DNA from: CAIWHR01 sp963836265
Lineage (GTDB): Bacteria > Pseudomonadota > Gammaproteobacteria > Burkholderiales > Casimicrobiaceae
NCBI GenBank assembly: GCA_963836265.1
Contig: CAWIIO010000006.1
Span: 879,363-943,362, forward strand
Direction: 5' to 3'
DNA: 64,000 bases
The position numbers and the translations under genes are program-made. Below, one piece after another: positions 54,464 to 63,157 of the stretch. Position 1 is the stretch's first letter; every line of letters begins with the position of its first letter. Under the pieces are notes generated by a model, which did not search any database, was not told the DNA's origin, and saw nothing but the letters and a program-made list of their open reading frames with translations.

Positions 54464-55401
54464 CCGACGGCATCGTCGACGTGGCGGCGGCCGTCATCAC
54501 GAGGCGCGACGGACAGGTGCTCCTCGCGCAGCGACCGCGCGGCAAGGCTTATGCAGGCTACTGGGAATTTCCCGGCGGAAAGCTCGAGCCCGGCGAAACG
54601 CCTCGCCATGCGCTCGAGCGCGAGCTCGCCGAGGAGCTGGGCCTGACGGTGCGGCGCGCGGCGCCATGGCTCACGCAGCGCTTCGTCTACCCGCATGCGC
54701 ACGTGGAGCTCCATTTCTTCCGTGTCTTCGACTGGGTCGGCGAGCCGGTCGGCCACGACGGGCAGGCATTCGCATGGCAGACGCCGGGACGATTCACCGT
54801 GGCCCCGCTTCTCCCCGCGAACACCCGCGTGCTGCGCGCGCTCGTCCTGCCGGCGGTTTGCGGCATCACGATGGGTTCGGACCTGGGCGAAGGCGCGTTT
54901 CTCGAGCGCGCTCAAATCGCGTTCGAGCGCGGTTTGAGGCTCGTCGAATTCCGCGAAAAGGATTGGCCCGAGGCACGGCAGCAGGCGCTGTGCGCCGCGC
55001 TGCTCGCGCTCGCCCGTCGGCATGGGGTATCGGTGCTGCTGAACGGACGCGAGGAACGAGCGCGCGAATGGGGATGCGCCGGGGTGCACTGGACTTCCGC
55101 CGCGCTTTCCGAGGCCTCGTCGCGGCCCGGGGACCTGATGTGCTCGGCCTCATGTCACGCGCGAGAGGATCTCGCAAAGGCTGGCGAACTGATGCTCGAT
55201 TTCGCGGTGCTCGGGCCGGTGCGGGCCACGCCTTCCCATCCGAACGCCGCGCCGCTCGGCTGGGAGCGCTTCGCGAGCGTTGCCGAGGGCGCGGCGCTGC
55301 CGGTGTTCGCGCTGGGAGGGCTCACAGGCGCCGATCTCGACATTGCGATCGCGCACGGCGCGCACGGCGTCGCGCTGCGGCGCGCTGCGTGGGAAGCATG
55401 A
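54460..55401 (+). CDS. Nudix hydrolase fused to a ThiE-like domain
   Basis: A 313-residue fusion. Residues about 5-130 are a MutT-type Nudix hydrolase with the box GGKLEPGETPRHALERELAE followed by ELGL; MutT removes oxidised GTP from the nucleotide pool. Residues about 145-313 are a thiamine-phosphate-synthase-like barrel (RLVEFREKDWPEARQQ, CSASCHAREDLAKAGELMLDF and PVFALGGLTGADLDIA). This fusion is known in betaproteobacteria. The start is a GTG overlapping the DUF815 stop. Confidence 0.92.
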   Translation: MTDGIVDVAAAVITRRDGQVLLAQRPRGKAYAGYWEFPGGKLEPGETPRHALERELAEELGLTVRRAAPWLTQRFVYPHAHVELHFFRVFDWVGEPVGHDGQAFAWQTPGRFTVAPLLPANTRVLRALVLPAVCGITMGSDLGEGAFLERAQIAFERGLRLVEFREKDWPEARQQALCAALLALARRHGVSVLLNGREERAREWGCAGVHWTSAALSEASSRPGDLMCSASCHAREDLAKAGELMLDFAVLGPVRATPSHPNAAPLGWERFASVAEGAALPVFALGGLTGADLDIAIAHGAHGVALRRAAWEA

Positions 55402-55477
55402 CGGGAGCTGCCGGCCCGCGCCGGGTCGCCTGCGCCACGTCGCCCGCGATGGCGGTCGACGACAGCGACCCGTTGAT

Positions 55478-55702
55478 TCACTTTCCGCGAGGTTTCGTCG
55501 TCTGCTCGTCGTCTTCGGCCGGTGGGGCGGCGGCGTCCGGTCCAGGCGAGTTCGCCATCGGGACGCGGTATGCCTCTGACGCCCAGGCACCAAGATCGAT
55601 CAACCTGCAACGCTCGGAGCAGAAGGGCCGCCAGCGCGATGCCGGCGTCCACTCGACCGGTGTCCCGCAACGCGGGCAAGCTACAATGCGCGGCGACGGC
55701 AT
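55478..55702 (-). CDS. yacG: YacG, zinc-binding DNA gyrase inhibitor
   Basis: A 74-residue protein with the YacG zinc site: CPRCGTPVEW and FCSERCRLIDLG supply four cysteines (positions 9, 12, 28 and 32). ASEAYRVP follows as usual, and a disordered acidic tail (AAAPPAEDDEQTTKPRGK) ends it. YacG binds GyrB and blocks gyrase from binding DNA. It is convergent with the Nudix-ThiE gene. Confidence 0.93.
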   Translation of the reverse strand: MPSPRIVACPRCGTPVEWTPASRWRPFCSERCRLIDLGAWASEAYRVPMANSPGPDAAAPPAEDDEQTTKPRGK

Positions 55703-55860
55703 CAGCGATTGCGCAACAGGGGCGGGTTACGGTGCGGTGACCGGCCGAAGGAGGTGACGAATGGTAACGCGGGTTTCACCTGCTTTCTGATCCACCGAAC
55801 ACGATCCCGCCAAGCATGCAACAGATGCTTCATGTTTTCAATCGAGAACAAGGAATCGCA

Positions 55861-57099
55861 ATGAAAGTGGCTTTCTCGTGGATCGCGGCGCTGCTCGCCG
55901 CGCTCGCAGTCGTTGGCTGCGGCGGCGGGAGCTCTGCGTCCGCGCCGACCAACGTCGCAGCCGTGGCGCACGACAGCAGCGCCACGATCCTGTGGGACGA
56001 CGAGCCTGGCGTCGAGTACTGGATCTGGATCGCCATCGCCCCGACCGTCAGCTCGGGCGATTGCGCGAACACGGCCGGCTGCACAATCCGGCGCGGCGTG
56101 TCGTCGCCGTATGTGCTCACGGGCCTCGTCAACGGCACCACCTATTCGGCGGTCATCAACGGCAGAATCAACGGCGGCCCCGGCGGACCCGACAGCGAGC
56201 CCGTGACTTTCACGCCACAGCCTGCCGGGAGCACGTGGAGTGTCGGAACCCCGCTCGGTACCGACGATCTGCTCGGCGTCGCCTACACGCCTGTGACGAC
56301 GTTGACCACCAATACGTACGTCGCCGTGGGCCAAGCGGGAAGCATTTTCTCGAGTTCCGATGCGCTGACCTGGACGGCCAGAACCTCGAACGTGACGGCG
56401 AATCTCCGGACCGTGGTGTTCACGGGTCCCCAGTTCGTCGCGGTGGGCGACGGCGGAACGATCGTGACCAGCGCCGACGGCATCACGTGGACGACGCAGA
56501 CGTCCGGGACCGCGAGCAATCTCTATGGCCTGTCCTTAAGCGGAAGCTTCGTTGTCGCGGTGGGAGCCAACGGCACGATTCTCACCAGCACCGACGGTGG
56601 CACCACGTGGACGGCCCAGACTTCGGGCACGACCGCCGACCTTTACGGCGTGGCCGTCAGCACGACGTCGATATTCGTCGTCGTGGGGGCGCAGGGGACA
56701 CTCTTGTCGAGCACGAACGGCACGACCTGGACGGTAGGCAACTCGCAGACGACGCTCGATCTCAGGTCCGTCGCCTGGGGGACGAGCAACCTGGTCGGGA
56801 CGTTCGTCGCGGTCGGCGCCGCAGGCGTGCTGGTCACGAGCACCGACGGCACGACCTGGACCGTGCAGACGCCGATCGCCACGAATACCATGAACGCGAT
56901 TGTCTTTGGATCGCAATGGGTCACTGTCGGCACCGGCGGCGCCATCTTCACCAGCACCAATGGCATCACCTGGCAGGCCGCCGTTTCGGGAACGACGAAC
57001 GATCTGGACGCGGTCTTGTTCACCGGCACCTCGAGTTTGACGCTGCAGGTCGGCTATGTCGCGGTCGGGGCCACGGGGGCGAACCTCACGTCGTTCTGA
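55861..57099 (+). CDS. Repeat-rich surface lipoprotein, beta-propeller type
   Basis: A 412-residue secreted protein. The signal peptide ends in a lipobox (WIAALLAALAVVGC, then GGGSSAS). A fibronectin-III-like domain follows (PTNVAAVAHDSSATILWDDE to GLVNGTTYSAVING). From about residue 135 there are about seven repeats of about 43 residues built on VAVGxxGxIxTSxDGxTW(T), which should form a seven-bladed propeller like Ycf48/BNR proteins. A second ATG at 55816 would precede the signal peptide and is unlikely. It is rich in threonine and glycine and differs in composition from its neighbours. Function unknown; probably cell-surface. The 296 bases after it hold nothing I can support. Confidence 0.8.
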   Translation: MKVAFSWIAALLAALAVVGCGGGSSASAPTNVAAVAHDSSATILWDDEPGVEYWIWIAIAPTVSSGDCANTAGCTIRRGVSSPYVLTGLVNGTTYSAVINGRINGGPGGPDSEPVTFTPQPAGSTWSVGTPLGTDDLLGVAYTPVTTLTTNTYVAVGQAGSIFSSSDALTWTARTSNVTANLRTVVFTGPQFVAVGDGGTIVTSADGITWTTQTSGTASNLYGLSLSGSFVVAVGANGTILTSTDGGTTWTAQTSGTTADLYGVAVSTTSIFVVVGAQGTLLSSTNGTTWTVGNSQTTLDLRSVAWGTSNLVGTFVAVGAAGVLVTSTDGTTWTVQTPIATNTMNAIVFGSQWVTVGTGGAIFTSTNGITWQAAVSGTTNDLDAVLFTGTSSLTLQVGYVAVGATGANLTSF

Positions 57100-57395
57100 G
57101 ATCAGCCGCGGCTCAGAGATTGCAGAACATCAGCTTTGACAAATGCGACAATACATTGAATTAACGCACATTTTGTAACACGCACCAGAGTAAATGGGGC
57201 CAATCGTGGGGCCAGCCGAGGAAGGCACCCCCGCCGCTCGCCGAATTCGATCGTCGTCGCACAGAGCTAGAGTAGCTTGCGGAGCACTTGGCCGCCTTAT
57301 CAGGCGCTCGGTCACGAGCGGTAGCCCACGGCGCTTTACACTTCGGCTACCGACTGAATGACGCCCAAGCGGCCCCACCGGGGAGGGCGTTAGCG

Positions 57396-57653
57396 CTACG
57401 TCTCGGCTGAAGGGGAGAACAACGCTTCCACGGCAGCGAGCTGATCGGCCATGTGCATCACCATCCCGCGGGCATGTTCGCCCGCCTGCGGGTCTTTGGC
57501 AAGTACCTCGTCGGCCAGATCAACAAGATCGCGGGCGAACCCCAGAACCTCGCGCAGCGGTTCGCCATACTCACCGGCCTGGGCAAGCCCGTACGCTTCC
57601 CGCAGGGCGTCCATCAGCGCACCCGAAATGCGGAGAAGTTCGGTTTCAGCCAC
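57396..57653 (-). CDS. Small helical protein, unknown
   Basis: An 85-residue acidic helical protein from a GTG start (MAETELLRISGALMDALREA). Regular leucine and alanine spacing in LMDALREAYGLAQ and REVLGFARDLVDLADEVLAK suggests a helical bundle. It lies 23 bases downstream of the next gene on the same strand, so the two are probably one transcript. Not recognised. Confidence 0.6.
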   Translation of the reverse strand: MAETELLRISGALMDALREAYGLAQAGEYGEPLREVLGFARDLVDLADEVLAKDPQAGEHARGMVMHMADQLAAVEALFSPSAET

Positions 57654-57676
57654 GGGGGCGGTGCACCCGATGGGGG

Positions 57677-58129
57677 TTACGCGTTCGTGAAATCGAGGTA
57701 CGGTCTAAAAGACTCGGGCAGCCGCTTCAACATAGCGTTCAGCGAGGCGCGTGCGGTCTCGATTCGATCAAGATGCGCCTTCCGGTTTACCCCTTCGTAA
57801 GTCGGAAGTTCGGCTTCGAGGGCGTCGAGTCGCGCTATTTGGCGCCATAGCTCGTCGGCGGCCTGGACCACATCGCTGCCGAACAGCATTGCCCTCGGCG
57901 CAGTTGCTTCAAGAAATTCGAGCTCCTCTTTGCGACCCAATCGGCCCATTGCGAGCCTTTGGCTGAGGTACTTCATCGTCGCTGTGAAGATAGTGTAGCG
58001 CCGCTCGAATAAGTCAAGCCGCAATTTACTGCGCGCGGTGGCTGCCTGTGTCGCCGCTATCGCGACGGCAAGGACAGCGATCAAGGGGGTCAGCAGCGCA
58101 GAAAGAGTCTGCATCAAATCCTGGGTCAT
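57677..58129 (-). CDS. Single-pass membrane protein, unknown
   Basis: A 150-residue protein with an N-terminal membrane segment (LLTPLIAVLAVAIAATQAAT) followed by a cytoplasmic helical domain (LDLFERRYTIFTATMKYLSQ and ELWRQIARLDALEAELPTYE). Similar short proteins with one helix and a coiled tail occur in accessory islands, but I cannot name a family. It begins the accessory region on the minus strand and lies just after the M48 fragment. Confidence 0.65.
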   Translation of the reverse strand: MTQDLMQTLSALLTPLIAVLAVAIAATQAATARSKLRLDLFERRYTIFTATMKYLSQRLAMGRLGRKEELEFLEATAPRAMLFGSDVVQAADELWRQIARLDALEAELPTYEGVNRKAHLDRIETARASLNAMLKRLPESFRPYLDFTNA

Positions 58130-58225
58130 CGCGACGTTTCCCTTTCTAATCGGTTAGCCCCATCGGTACGCAACTACAGTAACGCTGGCCCGGTAGCGGC
58201 TCGGAACGGCATGGCGCTTGACGCC

Positions 58226-58447
58226 CTACTCGTTCCATACCGCCGAACTCAGCGGTAACTCGTTCAACTCTGCCCTGGCCTCGCGCCATGATGGGTAGTG
58301 CTTGCTGATCAGCGTGAAGAACAGCTCGCCGTGAGAGGGTGCGACCAGGTGGAGTATTTCGTGGACCACCACGTATTCGAGCAAGTCCTTCGGCTTCTTC
58401 ACGAGTTCGGTATTAAGACGGATGTCCGCGCCCCCCTTGCAGAAGTC
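58226..58447 (-). pseudogene. C-terminal fragment of an M48/YgjP-type metallopeptidase
   Basis: Minus-strand translation gives 73 residues, including DIRLNTELVKKPKDLLEYVV and VHEILHLVAPSHGELFFTLI, and ending LPLSSAVWNE. The HEILH zinc motif and the downstream histidine are those of YgjP-like (DUF45/WSS1-like) M48 peptidases, which are about 230 residues. The N-terminal two thirds are missing; the frame is closed by a TAG at 58448-58450, and hipA ends at 58483. Such peptidase genes commonly accompany type I restriction genes, and an hsdR fragment lies 3 kb away. Confidence 0.75.
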
Positions 58448-58482
58448 CTACGTCCCGCAACGGCGTTATGCACCTTGGCGCG

Positions 58483-59757
58483 CTAAGGTAGGGACTCCAG
58501 CACGACCTTCGGGTCGAGTTCGAACCCTGGGTAATTGAACGCCCCCGACACCCGGTCGCAGTCAGCTTCGCTGGTGCCGTTTTCACGCAGCACGGCGTAC
58601 CAGCGCGCACGTACCGTCGCCTGTATCTCGTCGACGATGGCCGTGGCCTCGTCCAACGACAACCTGAAACGCGCATGGGCAGATAGCAGGTTGGTGCGGT
58701 TGGCGTAGCGGTTGAAGTCTCCTATTTGAAGCGCGAGGTCGCGTTTTTCCGCGCTGATCATCGGATTGGGCGTTAGGTCGTACGCCGGCGCCAGATGAAA
58801 GTCACGCTTGGGCGCAATCAGCGCGTGATTGCGCGGGTGGTCGTCGGTGTTCGAGATGAGCGCGTTAAATACCATCCTGCGATACAACTCCACCACATCG
58901 ACGGGGCTGCGGCGACGCAATTCGTCCGCCAGCAGAAGGTACGACCAGCTGTCGCGCGACTGGGCCGTATCCTCGGCACCTAGCACCGTCAACCCGCTGA
59001 CCATGCGGTGGCGCAGGTAGCCGCCCTTGACCCGCTGGCGGTCGAAACGCTTGACCAACACCACGTCGCCAGCGCCGACGGTTACCACGCGCGATTCGGC
59101 GCTGGTGATGCCGCATTCGCGCGCTAGGCGCAACATCGAGTGCTCAACGCGTGCATTCGACCAACGATCGCCGCGATCGGGAAATTTCGCTATCCAGAGC
59201 CCATCGCCGTCCTCGACGACGTTCTTCGGCCGCGCGCCGCCGACCGATGTGCCTGGCCGCAGCAGGTGTTCCACCTGCGCACGGTTCGGGTCCTCTGCGG
59301 CAGCCGGCTCGTCGTTCATGACGCGCTCGGCGAGCGCAACCAGGTCATCGAGTTGGATCAGTTTGTTGTAGCCGCGGAAGGGGGCTGGCGGCTTTTCCCC
59401 GATGCCAAATGACAGCGCACCCGCCCGGTCATCCGGCGAGTGCAGCAGCAAGTCGGCGTCGTTGAGGCCCGTCTGACCGAGCTCGCGCTCGATGACGCGC
59501 CGGCCCCAAGCGTCGGGCAGCGCGTCACGTAGCGTGCCGAACATGCCCTTGAGCTTCACCGTGGTGAATTTGCGGCCGCCCAGGGGCAGCTCAAAGGGCT
59601 CGAGCGGGACCGCCTCGGCGCGTGCCAAGTAGCTGCGACCATAGCCGAAGGTTCCCTTGGGCACGCCATCGCCCGGCTCGAGTCGGTAATAGGCGGCGGT
59701 CACCACCTCCAGCGACCCCGGAAGCTGCAGGTAGACGAAGATGCGGTCAGAAGTCAT
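58483..59757 (-). CDS. hipA: HipA-family serine/threonine kinase toxin
   Basis: A 424-residue HipA-type kinase; classical HipA phosphorylates glutamyl-tRNA synthetase and halts growth. The N-terminal subdomain (GTFGYGRSYLARAEAVPLEP) is followed by the kinase core. TSVGGARPKNVVEDGDGLWIA holds the regulatory serine and the glycine loop, IAKFP the ATP lysine, SNTDDHPRNHALI the catalytic aspartate, and LAPAYDLTPNP the metal aspartate. All are intact. It overlaps hipB by 11 bases. Confidence 0.93.
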   Translation of the reverse strand: MTSDRIFVYLQLPGSLEVVTAAYYRLEPGDGVPKGTFGYGRSYLARAEAVPLEPFELPLGGRKFTTVKLKGMFGTLRDALPDAWGRRVIERELGQTGLNDADLLLHSPDDRAGALSFGIGEKPPAPFRGYNKLIQLDDLVALAERVMNDEPAAAEDPNRAQVEHLLRPGTSVGGARPKNVVEDGDGLWIAKFPDRGDRWSNARVEHSMLRLARECGITSAESRVVTVGAGDVVLVKRFDRQRVKGGYLRHRMVSGLTVLGAEDTAQSRDSWSYLLLADELRRRSPVDVVELYRRMVFNALISNTDDHPRNHALIAPKRDFHLAPAYDLTPNPMISAEKRDLALQIGDFNRYANRTNLLSAHARFRLSLDEATAIVDEIQATVRARWYAVLRENGTSEADCDRVSGAFNYPGFELDPKVVLESLP

Positions 59758-60088
59758 CGTCGCTTGCGGAGGGGTGGCGGACGCGCTTCGGCAGGTTCAC
59801 GATCTCGAGCGCACCGCCCTCGGTGTCGTCTTCGGGTTTCAGGAGGTCGGTGAACTTATGGTCGAGCCCCATCGCCCAGGCGTGCGCGAGATAGGCGCCG
59901 AGGCCGGTCTGGATATTTCCTTTTTCCACGGCGCGGGCGGTGTCGTAGGCGATGCCAGCTTTCGCCGCCACCTCGCGAAGCGTCAGACGGCGGCGTTTAC
60001 GGGCAAAGCGTAGGCGGACCCCGAGGAGCCGTGCCAAAACATGCACGGCGGCGGGCGCGGTCGAGCCAAACTTGAGCGATGCGGGCAT
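59747..60088 (-). CDS. hipB: HipB-type XRE antitoxin
   Basis: A 113-residue DNA-binding antitoxin upstream of hipA. The helix-turn-helix covers RRRLTLREVAAKAGIAYDTA, followed by RAVEKGNIQTGLGAYLAHAW. The C-terminal tail (VRHPSASDDDF) is acidic. HipB neutralises HipA and represses the operon by binding repeated operators; such repeats are visible upstream at 60119-60205. Confidence 0.9.
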   Translation of the reverse strand: MPASLKFGSTAPAAVHVLARLLGVRLRFARKRRRLTLREVAAKAGIAYDTARAVEKGNIQTGLGAYLAHAWAMGLDHKFTDLLKPEDDTEGGALEIVNLPKRVRHPSASDDDF

Positions 60089-60118
60089 TCTAAAGCCATT
60101 TTAAAGTGAGTTAAAGAC

Positions 60119-60205
60119 GGTTTGAGTATGCTAAACGCTAGAAGAATTGTCAACGGCTTAAACCACTCAAACCGTTCTTAACCGGTATAAGGATGGTTTG
60201 AGCCG
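60119..60205. promoter_or_regulatory. hipBA operator region with repeated GGTTTGAG motifs
   Basis: GGTTTGAG occurs at 60119-60126 and 60195-60202, and its complement CTCAAACC at 60166-60173. CGGCTTAAACC (60154-60164) and GGTTTGAGCCG (60195-60205) form an almost perfect inverted repeat. The stretch is AT-rich, stands directly upstream of hipB and probably binds HipB. The following 60206-60483 hold no gene I can support. Confidence 0.65.
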
Positions 60206-60483
60206 CCTTTCATTGTCAGCTGAGGTCAGGTCTGCTGTCCAGCGTTAGGGCCCGCCAGCGCTCGCGGTCACCCCGGTGCGCGTGTGCGTGCTCTACGTCG
60301 ACGAGACCAAGCCCCCGAGAGGTCGATTCGCCTTGGTCCCGCCACCCCCTCCCTCGTCGCCGCGATCAGTTGCCCTATGACACGAAGGCAGTCCTAATGT
60401 CGCTTTGGGATCACATCGGATTCGATCCACCACGCGCAGCCATCTACCAACACTTCTGAACAAGCCACGACTGCGCGTACTCG

Positions 60484-60506
60484 GTAAGCGTCCGGTGAGT
60501 ACCGTC
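60484..60506 (+). repeat. IS66 left terminal inverted repeat
   Basis: The sequence GTAAGCGTCCGGTGAG, continuing to ACCGTC at 60506, matches the common IS66-family terminal repeat form (starting GTAAGCG). It lies 60 bases upstream of tnpA. I found no right-hand partner in the window, so no target duplication can be identified. Confidence 0.65.
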
Positions 60507-60565
60507 TTGAACTGACGCTTGTTGGCGCGCAAAGATGGCGTCCGCTACCAAATAGGCGGACGCCA

Positions 60566-60964
60566 ATGGATCAGAGCGCGCAAGAGCAGCGAAGCGTGGC
60601 GAAGGCTCCCCAGCGAGCACGGCGCCGGCGGTACAGCAAGGCACAGAAGCTGGCGATCGTGCGCGAGTGCTTGGCCCCCGGCGCGTCGCTGGCCGGAGTC
60701 GCGATGGCGCACCAGGCCAATGCCAACATGGTGCGCAAGTGGGTGGTGAAGTTTCAGCGCGGCGGATTCGGCGAAGGTGCGGATTCCGGCATGGCGCTGC
60801 TACCAGTGGCGGTGCGCGAACCCATTGCCAACGGCGTCTCGGTGAAGGTGGGCGCGCCCGCGGTGACGCTGGAGATTGAAATGCCAAGGGGTGTGGTGCG
60901 CTTCTACGGAGCACCGACGCCGGAGGTGCTGCAGCCGTTCCTCAGTGTGCTCGCCGGTCGATGA
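60566..60964 (+). CDS. tnpA: IS66 accessory protein TnpA
   Basis: A 132-residue IS66 accessory protein with a helix-turn-helix (RYSKAQKLAIVRECLAPGAS, then LAGVAMAHQANANMVRKWV) and a C-terminal domain ending GAPTPEVLQPFLSVL. It is required with TnpB and TnpC for IS66 transposition. Intact, and overlaps tnpB by four bases (ATGA). Confidence 0.92.
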   Translation: MDQSAQEQRSVAKAPQRARRRRYSKAQKLAIVRECLAPGASLAGVAMAHQANANMVRKWVVKFQRGGFGEGADSGMALLPVAVREPIANGVSVKVGAPAVTLEIEMPRGVVRFYGAPTPEVLQPFLSVLAGR

Positions 60965-61308
60965 TCGGTTTGCCGCTCAACACTCGAGTGTGGATTGCCG
61001 CGGGGATCACGGACATGCGTCGGGGTATGGATAGTCTGGCAGCCCTGGTGCAGACGGCGTTGGGTGAGCAGCCGTTCTCGGGGGATGTGTTCGTGTTCCG
61101 CGGCAAGCGTGGCGATCTCATCAAGCTGCTGTGGTGGAGCGGCGACGGGATGAACCTGTACGCGAAGCGCCTGGAATGCGGAAGGTTCGTGTGGCCGCAG
61201 GCGAGCAGCGGCGTCGTGCATCTTTCCGCTGCGCAACTTTCGATGTTGCTCGAGGGCATTGACTGGCGCCGTCCGACGCGGACTTGGCAGCCGAGCGTAG
61301 CAGCGTAA
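60961..61308 (+). CDS. tnpB: IS66 accessory protein TnpB
   Basis: A 115-residue IS66 Orf2 protein: VWIAAGITDMRRGMDSLAAL, DVFVFRGKRGDLIKLLWWSG and DGMNLYAKRLECGRFVWPQ are diagnostic. Full length. The tnpC gene that should follow is missing. Confidence 0.95.
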   Translation: MIGLPLNTRVWIAAGITDMRRGMDSLAALVQTALGEQPFSGDVFVFRGKRGDLIKLLWWSGDGMNLYAKRLECGRFVWPQASSGVVHLSAAQLSMLLEGIDWRRPTRTWQPSVAA

Positions 61309-61324
61309 CAACAGTGCGACATTG

Positions 61325-62098
61325 ATGCGACGCGTGATGCATTCAGCGGCATTGGAGTTCGCCAGCCGCGTCGCGTGCATCTCGACTGTTGCGAATGCCA
61401 TCCGCGCCAAGCTGAACCCGAACCCGCCCGACATCACCCAGGTCATGGGACAGATCAATGCCCTGCTGGACACCTCAATCACTGGCCACGAAATCCGTGA
61501 TAGCGGACCGCCTGCGCTCGACCTATCTACGATCAATTTCGAGGCGCTCGCCGAGCGGTTCGAGAAGTCTCGGTACAAGAACACCGACCTCGAAGTCCTG
61601 AAGGCCGCAATTCGGACCAAGCTGGAGAAGATGATTCAGTTGAACCGCACCCGCGCTGACTTCGCCGCGAAGTTCGAGGCTCTCATCGAGAGCTACAACT
61701 CAGGGAGCCGCAACATCGAGGAACTGTTCGAGGAACTGGTAAGACTCGCCAACGGCCTCAACGATGAGGAACAACGGCATGTTCGGGAGAACGTGAGCGA
61801 GGAAGAGCTTGTAATTTTCGACATCCTCACCCGGCCGGCACCCGAGCTGACGACCGAGGAACGTGCTGAGGTGAAGAAGGTTGCACGCGATCTGCTGGCC
61901 AAGCTCAAGACTCTGCTGGTGCTCAACTGGCGGCAGAAGTCCTCGGCGCGGTCACAACTGAAGCTGACCATCGAAGACGCCCTCGACACGGGCCTTCCCC
62001 GCGCGTACACGCCCGAGCTATACCGCCAGAAGTGCTGGGCGGTATTCGAACATGTGTATGAGAGCTACCCGGAGCGGAACGCGGGGGTATATGCGTGA
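61325..62098 (+). pseudogene. hsdR: 3' fragment of type I restriction subunit HsdR
   Basis: The open frame encodes 258 residues that match the C-terminal region of type I restriction-modification motor subunits: ALDLSTINFEALAERFEKSR, NTDLEVLKAAIRTKLEKM, SGPPALDL and ENVSEEELVIFDILTRPAPE. The chain ends AVFEHVYESYPERNAGVYA as full HsdR proteins do. The first 15-20 residues are unrelated and come from the IS66 junction. Full HsdR is about 1000 residues, so nuclease and helicase domains are lost. hsdM and hsdS are not in the window. Confidence 0.85.
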
Positions 62099-62143
62099 GA
62101 CTGTGCCTACCATCCTCGACCGCGCCTTCAAGGGAGAACTTAT

Positions 62144-63157
62144 ATGAGCAATGACACGATTGTCTGGGGCATTCATGGCGGCAGATCAGGGGAAGCCGAC
62201 TCCCTTTTCCTTCAAAAGAACGTGATCGGCGTCGGTTGGACCAAGCTGGGCGATGTCTCGAAGCTGCAACCGTCCCGTGACACCTACAAGGCCGCATACG
62301 CGGAGGCATACCCCGACAAGAAGCCCGCAGCGGTTCCAACGATGGCTGGACAGCTATTTCGATTCGTCAACGAGATGCACGACGGCGACCTCGTCGTGTA
62401 TCCGTCACGGACGGACCGGAAGATTCACCTTGGTAGGATCGAAAGCGCGTACCAGTACAACCCACAGTTGGACGAACATTTCCCGCATCAGCGAACGGTG
62501 AAGTGGTTGCGAGCGGTGGCGAGGACGCACTTTACTCAAGGTGCTCTCTATGAAATCGGTTCGGCGATGAGTCTGTTTCAGGTAAAGACCTATGCCGACG
62601 AATTTCGCACTGCGGCAGAAGGTAAGACGACGCCGCCGGTCGTCACCGAAGACCAGACAATTCCACAGGTCTCGGCGAACATTGAGGAGACGACACGCGA
62701 CTTCATCATCAAACGTCTTGCTCAAGAGACCAAGGGGCATCCGTTCGCCGACTTCGTGGCCCATTTGTTGAACACGATGGGCTATCGCACGCGGGTATCG
62801 CCCGAGGGTGCGGACGGGGGCGTAGACATCGTCGCACACAAAGATGAACTTGGCTTCGAGCCGCCCATCATCAAGGTTCAGGTCAAGAGCACGGAGGGGA
62901 GCATCGGCGACCCGATTGTGTCGGCCCTCTATGGCAAGGTTGAAGTCCGCGAGCACGGCCTGATCGTAACCCTCGGCACGTTCACGCCTCCGGCGAAGAA
63001 CTTTGCCAAGTCCAAGAGCAACCTACGTCTCATTGACGGTGATGATCTTGTCGCGCTTATCTTTGAGCACTACGATCAGTTCGACGCGCGGTACAAGGGA
63101 TTATTGCCGCTCCGTCGTGTCTACGTTCCCGAGACAATCGAAGACGCGGAGGAATGA
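62144..63157 (+). CDS. Mrr-type restriction endonuclease with N-terminal EVE/PUA-like domain
   Basis: A 337-residue restriction enzyme. The N-terminal half (TIVWGIHGGRSGEADSLFLQ, QLFRFVNEMHDGDLVVYPSR) looks like an EVE/PUA-type domain that recognises modified bases. The C-terminal half is an Mrr nuclease: RTRVSPEGADGGVDIVAHKD supplies the catalytic aspartate, and KVQVKSTEGS the Q-x-K. Both are intact. Such proteins cut methylated or otherwise modified foreign DNA. It follows the hsdR fragment by 45 bases and overlaps the next gene by four (ATGA). Confidence 0.85.
   Translation: MSNDTIVWGIHGGRSGEADSLFLQKNVIGVGWTKLGDVSKLQPSRDTYKAAYAEAYPDKKPAAVPTMAGQLFRFVNEMHDGDLVVYPSRTDRKIHLGRIESAYQYNPQLDEHFPHQRTVKWLRAVARTHFTQGALYEIGSAMSLFQVKTYADEFRTAAEGKTTPPVVTEDQTIPQVSANIEETTRDFIIKRLAQETKGHPFADFVAHLLNTMGYRTRVSPEGADGGVDIVAHKDELGFEPPIIKVQVKSTEGSIGDPIVSALYGKVEVREHGLIVTLGTFTPPAKNFAKSKSNLRLIDGDDLVALIFEHYDQFDARYKGLLPLRRVYVPETIEDAEE

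Larger units (their letters stand above)
60484..61310 (+). mobile_element. Truncated IS66-family insertion sequence
   Basis: The left inverted repeat, tnpA and tnpB are present and intact. The large transposase gene tnpC and the right end are absent; the sequence passes directly into an hsdR fragment just after the tnpB stop. The element therefore cannot transpose by itself. The exact junction lies between about 61309 and 61345. Confidence 0.85.

Noticed and set aside
57100..60300. An integron with attC sites around the accessory genes
   Set aside because: Several GTTA-type sequences occur (57390, 58150, 60245), but none forms a proper paired attC core and no integrase gene is in the window.
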